Assembly: GCF_000725485.1 (NCBI RefSeq)
Contig: NZ_JOAG01000032.1
Location: 78,895 to 142,894, forward strand
Reading direction: 5' to 3'
Origin: Nonomuraea candida
GTDB lineage: Bacteria > Actinomycetota > Actinomycetes > Streptosporangiales > Streptosporangiaceae
DNA: 64,000 nucleotides
A program made the translations under genes and the position numbers. The stretch's first letter is position 1, and the number at the start of each line of letters is the position of its first letter. Below, piece by piece: positions 9,277 to 18,560 of the stretch. The notes beneath the pieces are model-generated. The model was given only the letters and a program-made list of their open reading frames with translations, was not told the DNA's origin and searched no databases.

Positions 9277-12198
9277 GTGACTTCCTCCGCATCCTCCCCA
9301 CAACAGGCAGGTCCACTCCTCCACCACCTGCTTGGCGTTCCCGCACGTCATGAGCGTGTCACCCATGTGGAGCATGTTCCAGCACGTCAGGCGGGTCAAG
9401 TCCGTTGGCCCAAATGGACGCCTGAAGTCCTTGTTACGCGCTTGGCGAACCGCGGGGTGACAGGACTCTGGCCCCACCAGTACGAAGCCGCGGACCTGGC
9501 CCACCGTGGCCGAAACGTGATCATCTCCACGGGCACGGCGTCCGGGAAGTCGCTGGCGTACCTCACGCCGGCGATCGCCTCCTGTCTCGACGGCGGCACG
9601 ATCCTTTACCTGACGCCGACCAAGGCTCTGGCCGCCGACCAGCTCCGCAGCCTGCGCGAGCTGCGCATCACCCAGGTGCGCGCGGCCTGCTTCGACGGCG
9701 ACACCCCCTTCGAGGAGCGCGCCTGGGTCCGCCGGCACGCCAACTATGTGCTGACAAACCCGGACATGCTCCACCGCAGCATCCTCCCTCGTCACGCTCA
9801 GTGGTCGTCGTTCTTCCGCCGGCTGCGCCTGGTCATCGTGGACGAGTGCCACGGCTACCGCGGCGTGTTCGGCTCGCACGTCGCCCAGATCCTGCGCCGC
9901 CTGCGCCGTGCCTGCGCCCGTTACAGCGCGCACCCCACGTTCCTGCTCGCCTCGGCGACGGCAAGTGAGCCGGGGGTGTTCGCGACGAGGCTGACGGGGC
10001 TTGAGATGGACGAGGTGACGGTGGACGCCTCGCCCAAGGGCTCCACCACCATCGCGCTGTGGGAGCCGCCCCTGACGGAGCTCCGGGGCGAGGGAGGCGC
10101 TCCCGTGCGCCGGACGGCGACGGCCGAGGCCGCGGACCTCCTGGCGGATCTGGTGCTCGCGGACGTACGCACGCTCGCCTTCGTACGTTCCCGCCGAGGC
10201 GCCGAGACGGTCGCCCTGTCCGCCCGCGCCAAACTGGCCGACGTAGCCTTCTCGATCTCCGCCCCTTTCCCGCCCCACCACCCGAGCCCGCAAACCACCA
10301 CGCAGGCTCCGAAGCACTACGAAGGCCCCGCCACCGGCGAACCGGCCACCTCCAGCGCGCCCACCACCCAAACCCCAGCCCAGAACGAACCCACCACCCC
10401 ACCCAAAGCCCCCGCACAACCCCTCACCCGGAACGAAGCCGCCGCAACCGGCAAACCCGCCCCACAGACGACCACTCAGAACGAAGCCGCCACCGCTGGC
10501 GAAACCACCCCACCAGCAACCGCCCGGAACGAAGCCGCCACCATCGGCCAAACACCCCCTGGAACAACCGCCCAGAACGAAGCCGCCACCACCACCAGAG
10601 AAACCGCCGCACAGGCCGCCATCCACCACGAAGTCGTCACCAGCGCGAACGAGGCCGCCGCTCAAGCACCGTCGCCCGCCCGGAGCGAAACGACCTTCAC
10701 GCGCGAGAGCGCCGCACAAACCCGGGCTCGCGACGGCCTCGCCACCACGCCCTCAACACCACCTACGGCACATCCAGGACAAACCACACCGGCAGAATCG
10801 GCAGCTCCCGAGGCCCCGGCCTCGGCCCTCACGTGGGCGCTCCCGGAGCCTCCCGACTCAGACCTCGCCGATCTTCCGAACAAGATCGCCGCCTACCGGG
10901 CGGGCTACCTCGCCGAGGACCGCAGACTCCTCGAAAAGGCACTCCGCGCCGGCACCATCATGGGCCTGGCCACCACGAACGCCCTCGAGCTCGGCGTCGA
11001 CGTCTCCGGTCTGGACGCCGTGCTGATCGCGGGCTGGCCCGGCACCCGAGCCTCGCTGTGGCAGCAGGCCGGCCGGGCGGGCCGCGACGGCCAGGACGCC
11101 CTCGCCGTACTGATCGCCAGGGACGACCCGCTGGACACCTACCTCGTCCACCATCCGGAGGCCCTGTTCGGCAGGCCCGTGGAGGCGATCGTCCTCGACC
11201 CGGACAACCCGTACGTCCTGGGGCCCCACCTCTGCGCCGCGGCGGCCGAGATCCCGCTGACCGAGGAAGATCTGCCGATCTTCGGCCCCACCACGCCGAA
11301 GGTCCTGGCGGACCTGGTCGCCCAGAACCTGCTCAGAAAGCGTCCGGCGGGCTGGTTCTGGACCAGGCGCGAGCGCGCCACCGATCTCGCCGACATCCGG
11401 GGCGGCGGGGGCAACCCGATCCAGGTCGTGGAGGCGTCCACGGGCCGTCTCCTGGGCAGCGTGGACGAGCCCTCGGCGCACACCACCGTCCACACCGGCG
11501 CGATCTACCTCCACCAGGGCGAAACCTTCCTGGTTGAGCTCCTGGACCTGGAAGCCGGGGTGGCCCTGGTCTCAAGCGCCAATCCGGACTACACGACGTT
11601 CGCCCGGGACATCACCGACATCTCCGTCCTCTCCACCGAACGCTCCCAGTCCTTCGGCCCCGGCACGCTGCACTTCGGCGAGGTCGAAGTGACCCGCCAG
11701 GTCGTCTCCTACCTCAAACGCCGCCTCCAGTCAGGCGAAATGCTCGGCGACGAGCCCTTGGAGCTGCCGCCCCGCACCCTTCGCACCCGCGCGGTCTGGT
11801 GGACGCTGCCCGCCTCGTCCGTCGCCCCGCTCGCCGAGGCCGGCATCGACCTGGGCGGCGCGGCCCACGCCGCCGAGCACGCCGCCATCGGCCTGCTCCC
11901 GCTGTTCGCCACCTGCGACCGCTGGGACATCGGCGGCGTCTCCACGGAACTGCACGCCGACACGGGTCTGCTCACCGTCTTCGTGTACGACGGCCACGAG
12001 GGCGGCGCCGGCTTCGCCGAACGCGGCTACGCCCGGGCCACGGACTGGCTGACGGCCACCCGCGAGGCGATCCTGTCCTGCGAGTGCGAACGAGGCTGCC
12101 CTTCCTGCATCCAGTCCCCCAAGTGCGGCAACGGCAACGAACCCCTGGACAAGCGCGGCGCCATCCACCTCCTCAACACCCTCCTGTCCCCGCAATAG
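9277..12198 (+). CDS. DEAD/DEAH-box helicase with DUF1998 domain
   Basis: About 973 residues. Domain 1 has a Walker A variant STGTASGKSLAYL, TPTKALAADQ, the Walker B box VIVDECHGYRG and the SAT-type motif LLASATAS. Domain 2 has GTIMGLATTNALELGVDVSG and QQAGRAGRDGQDAL. The C-terminus carries the Cys cluster CECERGCPSCIQSPKCGNG of DUF1998 helicases (Rv3649/SCO3550 group). Between the RecA domains lies a Thr/Pro/Ala-rich insert of roughly 190 residues (about 330-520) built partly from 48-bp repeats. The GTG at 9277 is preferred over an in-frame TTG at 9250. Confidence 0.9.
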   Translation: MTSSASSPQQAGPLLHHLLGVPARHERVTHVEHVPARQAGQVRWPKWTPEVLVTRLANRGVTGLWPHQYEAADLAHRGRNVIISTGTASGKSLAYLTPAIASCLDGGTILYLTPTKALAADQLRSLRELRITQVRAACFDGDTPFEERAWVRRHANYVLTNPDMLHRSILPRHAQWSSFFRRLRLVIVDECHGYRGVFGSHVAQILRRLRRACARYSAHPTFLLASATASEPGVFATRLTGLEMDEVTVDASPKGSTTIALWEPPLTELRGEGGAPVRRTATAEAADLLADLVLADVRTLAFVRSRRGAETVALSARAKLADVAFSISAPFPPHHPSPQTTTQAPKHYEGPATGEPATSSAPTTQTPAQNEPTTPPKAPAQPLTRNEAAATGKPAPQTTTQNEAATAGETTPPATARNEAATIGQTPPGTTAQNEAATTTRETAAQAAIHHEVVTSANEAAAQAPSPARSETTFTRESAAQTRARDGLATTPSTPPTAHPGQTTPAESAAPEAPASALTWALPEPPDSDLADLPNKIAAYRAGYLAEDRRLLEKALRAGTIMGLATTNALELGVDVSGLDAVLIAGWPGTRASLWQQAGRAGRDGQDALAVLIARDDPLDTYLVHHPEALFGRPVEAIVLDPDNPYVLGPHLCAAAAEIPLTEEDLPIFGPTTPKVLADLVAQNLLRKRPAGWFWTRRERATDLADIRGGGGNPIQVVEASTGRLLGSVDEPSAHTTVHTGAIYLHQGETFLVELLDLEAGVALVSSANPDYTTFARDITDISVLSTERSQSFGPGTLHFGEVEVTRQVVSYLKRRLQSGEMLGDEPLELPPRTLRTRAVWWTLPASSVAPLAEAGIDLGGAAHAAEHAAIGLLPLFATCDRWDIGGVSTELHADTGLLTVFVYDGHEGGAGFAERGYARATDWLTATREAILSCECERGCPSCIQSPKCGNGNEPLDKRGAIHLLNTLLSPQ
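10431..10622 (+). repeat. 48-bp repeat array inside the helicase gene
   Basis: The string GAACGAAGCC recurs at 10431, 10479, 10527 and 10575, an exact 48-bp spacing, giving a 16-residue unit around NEAA. It makes up the core of the low-complexity insert between the two RecA domains. Confidence 0.85.
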
Positions 12199-12230
12199 AC
12201 AAAGCCGGCGGCGGCGACCGAGCCAGCAGC

Positions 12231-12435
12231 ATTGCCCAACCCAACGGCATTGCCCAACCCGACGGCATTGCCCAACCCAACGGCATTGCCCGACCCGACG
12301 ACGTTGCCCGACCCGACGACGTTGCCCGACCCGACGACGTTGCCCGACCCGACGACGTTGCCCGACCCGACGACGTTGCCCGACCCGGCCCAGCCGACGA
12401 CATTTCCCAGCCGACGGCATTGCCCAGCGGCCCGG
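12231..12435. repeat. 18-bp tandem repeat (about 8 full copies plus degenerate tail)
   Basis: Units start at 12231, 12249, 12267, 12285, 12303, 12321, 12339 and 12357. The first three are of type ATTGCCCAACCC(A/G)ACGGC, the fourth is a hybrid and four copies are GTTGCCCGACCCGACGAC. From 12375 units of irregular length follow. The array begins 32 bp after the helicase stop, and because the unit is a multiple of three all six frames stay open through it. Confidence 0.9.
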
Positions 12436-12892
12436 TGAACTCTCCCGAGAGCCCATGGGGCTTCAAGGGCATGTCTTGACCGGATTGGGCTCGAACACCG
12501 GTGAACCCTACCGACAGCCCATGAGCCCCCACTCGGGCCTAGAACCCGAACGCAACAAAAGCACTTTGCCCACCAAAGAGAGCACTTACCTGCTACCAGC
12601 GAAGAACTACCCGGCACACCCACGCCACAGAAATTTCCGCTCTCAGTACGTGACAGGAGCCGATTACCTGGCCAAAGAATGCTTTGACCACCACGCGCAG
12701 AAGAACTGTATAAGCCTTCTGCGCACCACCGGCCTGTCCCCTCGGTAAGGCGACAGCGCCATCCGTCTGCAGCGCGACAGCCCGCTTCACGGCAACGACA
12801 CCACCGTCACAAGACAGCCACCCCGCTCCTTTCCTGAGCGACAACGCCCCCGTTACAAGACGGCGACCCCGCCTCCTTCCAGAGCGACAGCG
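12436..12892. other. Gene-free spacer
   Basis: No supported gene between the 18-bp array and the 3' end of the FN3 protein gene. The stretch 12560-12740 is less G+C-rich than its surroundings; short ORFs in it have no family features. Confidence 0.4.
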
Positions 12893-15604
12893 CTACTCGT
12901 CCACAGGACGATGACCGGCACCGCTCTCGTCGTTCTCCTTGCCTGCACCGTCACGACCGCCGTGGCCATGGCGATCCCCGTGACCGTAGGCGTCGTCGTA
13001 ACCGGGAGCGTGGCGGTCACCTTGGGCGTGGCGGTCACCTTGGGCATTGTCGTCATCGTCAGGAGCCCAGAAGTCGGTTGCTCCAGGTTGGGGGCGTTCC
13101 CAGAACCCGCTGTCCTCCATCGACCGCGGCGACGGCGGCAGATAGTCGTCCCACCGCTCCTCCAGGCGTACGGCGGGTGTGACCCTTGGAACTGCATGCC
13201 CGGGAACATCCGTGACCGCCGAGCTCGGCAGCGCGATGTGAACCGGCCCGGGAGGTGCGCCCTGCGCCTCCCGGCCTTCCCGTCCCCCTCGTAAGCCGTC
13301 CGCCTGGTCACCGCGCGGAGGCCCCGGCAGTCCCTCCGGCGCGGGCGACGACGGTCCGGCAGCCGGCAACGAATGCCAAGCCCGGGAACGCGATGCCAAG
13401 CCGGCAGCCGATGCCGCATCGGCACGCTCAGGCGCCAGATTCCGACCGCCAGACTCTGAGCCGATCCTCCTGGAGGTCGGTTCCCCCTCCCCGCTGAGCG
13501 CCGTCTCCATCCGCCGCTCAGTCCTCCCCCGGCCATCGAGCCCGAGTCCCGTCTCCCCCTGAGACGGGTCTCGGCCATCGAACGCCGACCCCATCTCACG
13601 ATCAGGCCGCCCCGGGCTCTGAAGCCCGGACCTCGCCTCTCCCCACTCGGACCGTCCGCCACCATCGAGCGCCGGCCCCCTCACACCATCAGGCCGCCCT
13701 CCGCCGCCAAGCCCGGAGCTCGCCTCCTCCCGCTCAGAACGCCCTCGGCCATCGAGCGCCGGCCCTGTCGCACGATCAGGCCGTCGCCGTCCCGCAAGCT
13801 CGGAACCCGCCTCTCTCCGCTCGGACCGTCCTGGGCCGTCGTGGGTGAGGTCCGGCTCTCGGCCGGGTTGGGCAGGTTCGCCAGGCAGTGCTGGACCGAG
13901 TGCCCGGCCGGGCCGCCGCTCCCGATCGTCGTGGGAAGGTGACGGATCCGGTTGGTGGTACGGCCGGCGGCCCGAGTGCCGGGATGGCCGCTCTGGCGGA
14001 GACTTGGGGTGATCGGATTGACCGGGCTGGGCGGGGGCTCGGGTCTTGGCTACGGCCAGGATGACAGCGGGTCGGCGTACGACTGCCGGAGTCTGCGAGG
14101 TGGTGCCGTCCACCGGCTTGACCTGTGCCCCGTGGGTGGTCTTCAGGTTCTGTGCGCCGGCCGGTGTACCCGTGTCGGGGGAGGACGAGGTCGCGGGGGC
14201 AGGGCCTCCTGACTCGGGGGCGAGCGAGCGGCGTCGGGCCCAGGCGCCGGCGTGCGCGCCGAGCAGCAACAACAGGATGCCTCCCGCGACGTAGAGGCCG
14301 TACTGGCCGAGGTTGCCGATCGGTGACTCGTTCGACTGGGCCTTCACCCCGTCGCTGCGCACCGGAGCCGAATCGGCGCCTTCCTTCGCGTCCGCCGGAA
14401 CCAGGTCCTGGTTCTCGCCCTGCTCATCAGCGCTGGGAATCGGAAGGTTGCCGCTGGGATCGGCGTCGGGTATGTCCGGGAGTTTCGTGGTGGCCGGCCG
14501 GCTCGTGGCCGGTTTGCGCTTGGTCGGCTTGCTCGAAGGGACGGCCTGCTTCTTGGCGGGCAAGGTCGGCAGCGCTTGGACGCCCCTGGTGTCCTGGTTC
14601 TTCGGTGCCTGCTCGCTTTCGGTCGCCTGCTTCCTGGTCGGCTGGGCCGGAGGCGCGGCGGGGAAGGAGATGTACGCGGGCGCCGAATCGTCCGATCCGA
14701 GCGATCCGCCATCCCCATCGCCCCTGAACGCCCTGACCGTGAACCCCACCTTCTGCCCCGTCGCCTTGGCCGGCACGGCGAGCACCGCCTTGCATGACGA
14801 GCCGGCGCACGCGCCGTCGGCCGGCAGCCTCCCGACCACTCCGGACTGGGTGTTGGAGACCTCGTACGACTGAAGGTCCGGCTCCGATCCCTTGCTCCAG
14901 GTCACGACGACCTTGGTGGTGCCCTGTCTGCTCGCGTTCACGTTCCCCGGCGCCTGTGCCGGCCGGCGCAGCTTGAAGGTGCTGCTCGCGTACCTGGTGC
15001 CGGTGATCTCTCCCTTGAGGGTGACGGTGAAGGTTCCGTTGGAGGCGTCGCCCGCGTCGAACGTGCCGGAGATCGTCTCGTTCGCCCCTCCCCCGGCGAC
15101 CTTCTGGCTGGGCGTGGCGGGGCCTTCGACGTACAGGCCCATCTTGAGTTGCATCAGTCCCGTACGCGCGGAGATCACGACGGACGAACCTGAAACCACC
15201 TGGCCGTCGGCGGGCGAGGTGATCTGCCCGGAGGAGTTCGTCCCTTGCGAGGACGATCCGGCCCGGCCGGCGGACCTGGCCGTCCACAGAGCGGGGATCC
15301 CTCCTGAGGAGTTCGCCATCCACAGGGAGGTGGCCCCGCCCGAGGAGTTCGCCGTCCCCAGGGTGGCGGTCGCGTTTGAGGACCTGGCCGTCCACGGGGA
15401 GGTGGTTCCGGCTGAGGAATCCGTTCGCCGGGGCCATCCGGGGTGGCTCGAATAGAGTCCGGAGTGACCGGTCTGCGACACGAGCTGGGGCTGGGCTGTG
15501 TAGTCGGTTTGTCCCGCCGTCACGGCTGCCTGTGCGGTACCGCCAAGGGCGATGGGCACGGTCAGGATCATTCCCGCGGCTACGACTCTGCCGACTACCG
15601 TCAC
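12893..15604 (-). CDS. Secreted/membrane-anchored fibronectin type III protein with repetitive tail
   Basis: About 903 residues. A signal peptide (VVAAGMILTVPIALGGTAQA) is followed by a Ser/Gly-rich stretch of imperfect 15-residue repeats (NSSGG..), an Ig-like segment, a fibronectin type III domain (about 211-311), a Pro/Lys-rich linker, one transmembrane helix near residues 431-455 (GLYVAGGILLLLLGAHAGAW) and a long Arg/Gly/Glu-rich cytoplasmic tail with imperfect 28-30-residue repeats. The GTG at 15604 sits 8 bases after GGAGGG and is preferred to the ATG at 15619. It lies between the Tad genes and the helicase, so a surface role is likely, but its function is unknown. Confidence 0.75.
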   Translation of the reverse strand: MTVVGRVVAAGMILTVPIALGGTAQAAVTAGQTDYTAQPQLVSQTGHSGLYSSHPGWPRRTDSSAGTTSPWTARSSNATATLGTANSSGGATSLWMANSSGGIPALWTARSAGRAGSSSQGTNSSGQITSPADGQVVSGSSVVISARTGLMQLKMGLYVEGPATPSQKVAGGGANETISGTFDAGDASNGTFTVTLKGEITGTRYASSTFKLRRPAQAPGNVNASRQGTTKVVVTWSKGSEPDLQSYEVSNTQSGVVGRLPADGACAGSSCKAVLAVPAKATGQKVGFTVRAFRGDGDGGSLGSDDSAPAYISFPAAPPAQPTRKQATESEQAPKNQDTRGVQALPTLPAKKQAVPSSKPTKRKPATSRPATTKLPDIPDADPSGNLPIPSADEQGENQDLVPADAKEGADSAPVRSDGVKAQSNESPIGNLGQYGLYVAGGILLLLLGAHAGAWARRRSLAPESGGPAPATSSSPDTGTPAGAQNLKTTHGAQVKPVDGTTSQTPAVVRRPAVILAVAKTRAPAQPGQSDHPKSPPERPSRHSGRRPYHQPDPSPSHDDRERRPGRALGPALPGEPAQPGREPDLTHDGPGRSERREAGSELAGRRRPDRATGPALDGRGRSEREEASSGLGGGGRPDGVRGPALDGGGRSEWGEARSGLQSPGRPDREMGSAFDGRDPSQGETGLGLDGRGRTERRMETALSGEGEPTSRRIGSESGGRNLAPERADAASAAGLASRSRAWHSLPAAGPSSPAPEGLPGPPRGDQADGLRGGREGREAQGAPPGPVHIALPSSAVTDVPGHAVPRVTPAVRLEERWDDYLPPSPRSMEDSGFWERPQPGATDFWAPDDDDNAQGDRHAQGDRHAPGYDDAYGHGDRHGHGGRDGAGKENDESGAGHRPVDE

Positions 15605-16074
15605 GACGCTTCCCTCCATCGAGAGCCTCGCGCCGCCTGAGCACCCTCAGGGCGTTCATGCGACGAGCGGAAGTGCAGTACGCCCGGCCGATACGGTCAC
15701 CGACCGTCCCCGGACCCGCACCTGGCGACTGTGCTCCTGCTCTCCCAGGCTCCCCGTCACGTACGGCATGGACCGAGGGTAAGCGGAACCTTACGGGAGT
15801 CATCCCACTCTTGGACACCATGTCTAAGAAGTCGTGACTTGATTGCGACATTGCCCCGCTGGTACCTCAACCGCCCCATATCACTCAATCGTTCAGATGC
15901 GCTCTTTCAACTGCGCTTATCTGGACGCTGTGTACGTCCGTTGTTCGCCCAGTCAGGCGCCTGTGGTGGTCGTTCGTCGCCTTCTTGACTGACGGATCTC
16001 TTGTCGGCGCGGGCGTGCGGATGATCGTGAGGATTGATCGGCGCTTCGGCCTTTGAGTCGTACGGGAGAATGCG
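15605..16074. other. Gene-free spacer
   Basis: No coding region supported. It should contain the promoter of the FN3 gene; the segment 15830-15930 is relatively A+T-rich. Confidence 0.4.
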
Positions 16075-16530
16075 TCACGCGGTCGAGCGCATTGCCTTGG
16101 TGTCCGCTGGTGGCGTCGTTGTTCCGATGGGGATGAGCGATCGTCGTTCCGGTGACGACGAGCGGTCATCGTCGAGCGGGATGGTCTCCGCCGGGCCGGC
16201 CCGCGATCTTCCCCGTACGGTGCGGGAGCCTAATAAGGGCAGCGAGATCGACAGCTCGGTCCAGACGTCGGCGACATCTTCGTTGATCTTGCAGTCGGTC
16301 AGCTCGACGCCGTTCTCTATGGCCAGCTCGGCGGCCTTGGCGCAGGCGCCTTCCGGGTCTATCAGCGCGAGCCTGGCCGCTGCCAGGGCACCGAGGTCGG
16401 CGGCGCTGTTGACGCGATGACCGGCCACTCGAACGGAGCCCACTGTGGCAAGCGCGGTGGCCACCGCCAGCAACAGGCCCATGAGCGCCACGCCCCACAG
16501 GGTGGCCGAGCCGCGTTCTCTGGGATTGAT
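16075..16530 (-). CDS. TadE-like/Rv3654c-family pilus-locus protein
   Basis: Matches the Rv3654c-type proteins at the end of actinobacterial Tad loci: RGSATLWGVALMGLLLAVATA gives an N-terminal membrane helix, followed by HRVNSAADLGALAAA and a Cys pair (ACAKAAELA and DCKINEDVADV). The conserved N-terminus (NPRERGSATLW) reads in frame from an ATC codon at 16530 placed 5 bases after GGAGG; the first standard start is a GTG at 16491, inside the helix. Either ATC is used or the start was mutated. Probably a minor pilin or secreted Tad component. Confidence 0.65.
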   Translation of the reverse strand: MNPRERGSATLWGVALMGLLLAVATALATVGSVRVAGHRVNSAADLGALAAARLALIDPEGACAKAAELAIENGVELTDCKINEDVADVWTELSISLPLLGSRTVRGRSRAGPAETIPLDDDRSSSPERRSLIPIGTTTPPADTKAMRSTA

Positions 16531-16858
16531 CGCCGCCTCCTTGGTTCGGTGAAAGGGATGGGGTGTTCGGGCGCCGGCACAGGTCCGAGCGGCGGCGCTC
16601 GTTGTGGTTCGGAGTCCTCAGCGGCTCAGACCAAGTCCTGGTCCGATGGGAGGAACGGACGTTGGGGGCGCGGTGACGCGAGAGGAAGCACCCGTCGCCG
16701 TCCGGGACCTGCCGCACCCTGGCCCGGCGGGAGGAATGAGTGTTCCGGCAGCGACGTGAGGCGAAACCTCCGTCGCTGTCCGGGGACCGCGGCGGTGGGT
16801 GATCTTGGCCCGGCGGGAAGGATGCGTGTTCGGGCGGTGGTGTGCGGGGAGGTGTCGG
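16531..16858. other. Spacer between two tadE-like genes
   Basis: In related loci these genes are nearly contiguous; here 328 bp with no supported gene separates them. Two imperfect direct repeats around CCCGGCGGGA(A/G)GAATG or GATG followed by GTGTTC lie near 16725 and 16813, which suggests a local duplication. Confidence 0.4.
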
Positions 16859-17239
16859 TCATCGTTCGGTGTCCGCGGTGGCTGAGGCCGATATCTGGAC
16901 GGCGGGGAGGGACTGCCCCCAGGAAGGGCGCACTTCTACGGTGATCTGCACTTTGGTGAGCTCCGGGTCGCGGGTGATGGCTACTTGCGCGTTCGGACTG
17001 GTGGCGGTCTTGGCGAATTCGCGGACCTGATCGAGTGATTCGCCTCTGGCCGCCGCCCGGGCGGCCGCACGCGCGGCGTCCACGCATTCGAGTTGCACGC
17101 TGACGGCCTGAATGGCCCACAGGGCGGCTGCCAGTACGACCATGAGGGCGGGCAGCATCACGGCGGTCTCAGCTGTTACCGAGCCCCGTGATGCCGGCCG
17201 CCTGGTGCTCATGGACGTCCGCGCATGGCGGGGCGTCAT
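16859..17239 (-). CDS. TadE-family pseudopilin
   Basis: A 126-residue TadE-like protein. RGSVTAETAVMLPALMVVLAA is the hallmark TadE N-terminus: a short leader with a conserved Glu followed by the membrane helix. The C-terminal part is a small beta-rich domain (VAITRDPELTKVQITVEV). Start at 17239 overlaps the stop of the upstream pilin-like gene (ATGA); an ATG at 17212 would give a shorter form. It is a minor pseudopilin of the Tad system. Confidence 0.85.
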   Translation of the reverse strand: MTPRHARTSMSTRRPASRGSVTAETAVMLPALMVVLAAALWAIQAVSVQLECVDAARAAARAAARGESLDQVREFAKTATSPNAQVAITRDPELTKVQITVEVRPSWGQSLPAVQISASATADTER

Positions 17240-17421
17240 TCTGTGGTGGTCTTGAGCGCTCGGTCGATGAGTGCCGTCAGCATTTGCTGGACCTCAGAAC
17301 TGCTCACGACCTTGAAGAGAAGCGCGGCGAAAGCGCAGGCCGCGATGGTGCCGACCGCGTATTCGGCGGTTGACATGCCACGTTGCCGGTTGAGGGCCGC
17401 GTAGTGGAGCCATTTGCTCAT
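17236..17421 (-). CDS. DUF4244 Flp-pilin-like peptide
   Basis: A 61-residue protein: basic N-terminus, then RQRGMSTAEYAVGTIAACAFAALLFKVV, matching DUF4244 (Rv3656c-like), the Flp-type major pilin candidate of actinobacterial Tad loci; the G-M-S-T-A-E-Y step resembles the prepilin cleavage site. I use the ATG at 17421. The frame stays open upstream to about 18072, but that part is Thr/Ser/Pro low-complexity unlike any pilin and is probably not translated. Confidence 0.85.
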   Translation of the reverse strand: MSKWLHYAALNRQRGMSTAEYAVGTIAACAFAALLFKVVSSSEVQQMLTALIDRALKTTTE

Positions 17422-18560
17422 GCGAGGTTGACGGATTCGGATTCGCCGGTTGCGCACCGGTCGTGGGCAGGGAATGGGTGACTGCCCATGCAACGGCGTT
17501 TGCGGATCTTTTTCTTGATGTTCCCGGCTGTGGCTCGGGCTCAAGCTGGTGGGGACGGCGATGGGAGTGGCGGCGATGGGAAGAGCGGCGGCGGTGGGCG
17601 GCTTGTGAGCGCTTCCAATGGTTGCGCTTTCGTAGGTGCTTCTGCTCGTTGCAACTTGGCGGGTGTTGTGGATACGAATGGGCTCAGCTTTGGGCTTGTT
17701 GCGGGTGGCTTGGAGTCTTGTGGTGACGTGAGTGGCTTTGCGGGTGGCCACTCGGTCGATCGGCTTGGGCTGGGCGAGTGCGGCCGAGGCGGGGGCCGGT
17801 GGGATCTTTACGGTTGGCTTGGCTGCTCGGGTCAATGCTGTGGCGGCATCGGTGGGGTGAGCGATTTCGATGGTGCTGCTGACTGTGAGGGCGGTCGCGG
17901 GGACGCCGGTCGGACTCCTGATGAGTCGGCTTCCCGGTTGCTCGGTTGATTGGGCGCTGCCGCCTACGTGCCTGGTCGATGTGGTGCGGTCTGCATACCT
18001 GGTTGATGTGATGCCGACGGCAGGTGTTGGAGTGGCTTTGATGTCGTCTGGCATGGTGGCGGGACTGGGCATCTGGCCTCCAGAGGTTGGCGCCGGGATC
18101 TTGGCCGGCGGGAGTTCAAGGGTCGCCGAAGCGGGGTGGGGGCCGGAGGGCCGAATCGCGTTCTGTGGATAACTGCGACAGGGAGTGGCGCGTTGTGGAT
18201 GGCGCGAAATGGCCGGCTGGTCGTTGATCTTCAGACGATGGCTGATTTCGCGTTATGGAGACACTTCGCACGATGGATGCATTCGGATGGTGATTACGCT
18301 TTGAGTGGTGGATAAGCTTCGGACCCGGACGCACTTCGCGCGATGGACGCATTTCACGCGATGGATGCACCTCTGACTGGTTGATGCTTTCGGATGGTAG
18401 ATGCATTCTGGAGGGCTGCTGTACCTCAGATGGCTGCTGATTTACCGGGTGTTCTGTGACTCGGTACGAGATGCGTGGTGTGTTGCGGTGTGATGAGTGC
18501 GGTGGCGGGACTTCCAGATGGAGGGCGGGCCGTGCCTCGGTGTCGTCGACCGGGGCGCGG
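17422..18560. other. 1.1-kb gene-free spacer with degenerate repeats in the Tad locus
   Basis: No supported gene. The right part (about 18240-18420) contains several imperfect copies of a motif around GATGGATGCA or GATGGACGCA with nearby TTCGGATGGT. The left part (17520-18070) holds an open but low-complexity minus frame that I regard as non-coding. Confidence 0.5.

Noticed and set aside
12231..12435. CRISPR array
   Set aside because: Units are contiguous 18-bp repeats without spacers and no cas genes are near.
17422..18072. N-terminal extension of the DUF4244 peptide
   Set aside because: About 215 codons of Ser/Thr/Pro low complexity before a normal pilin-like start; no conserved feature supports translation.
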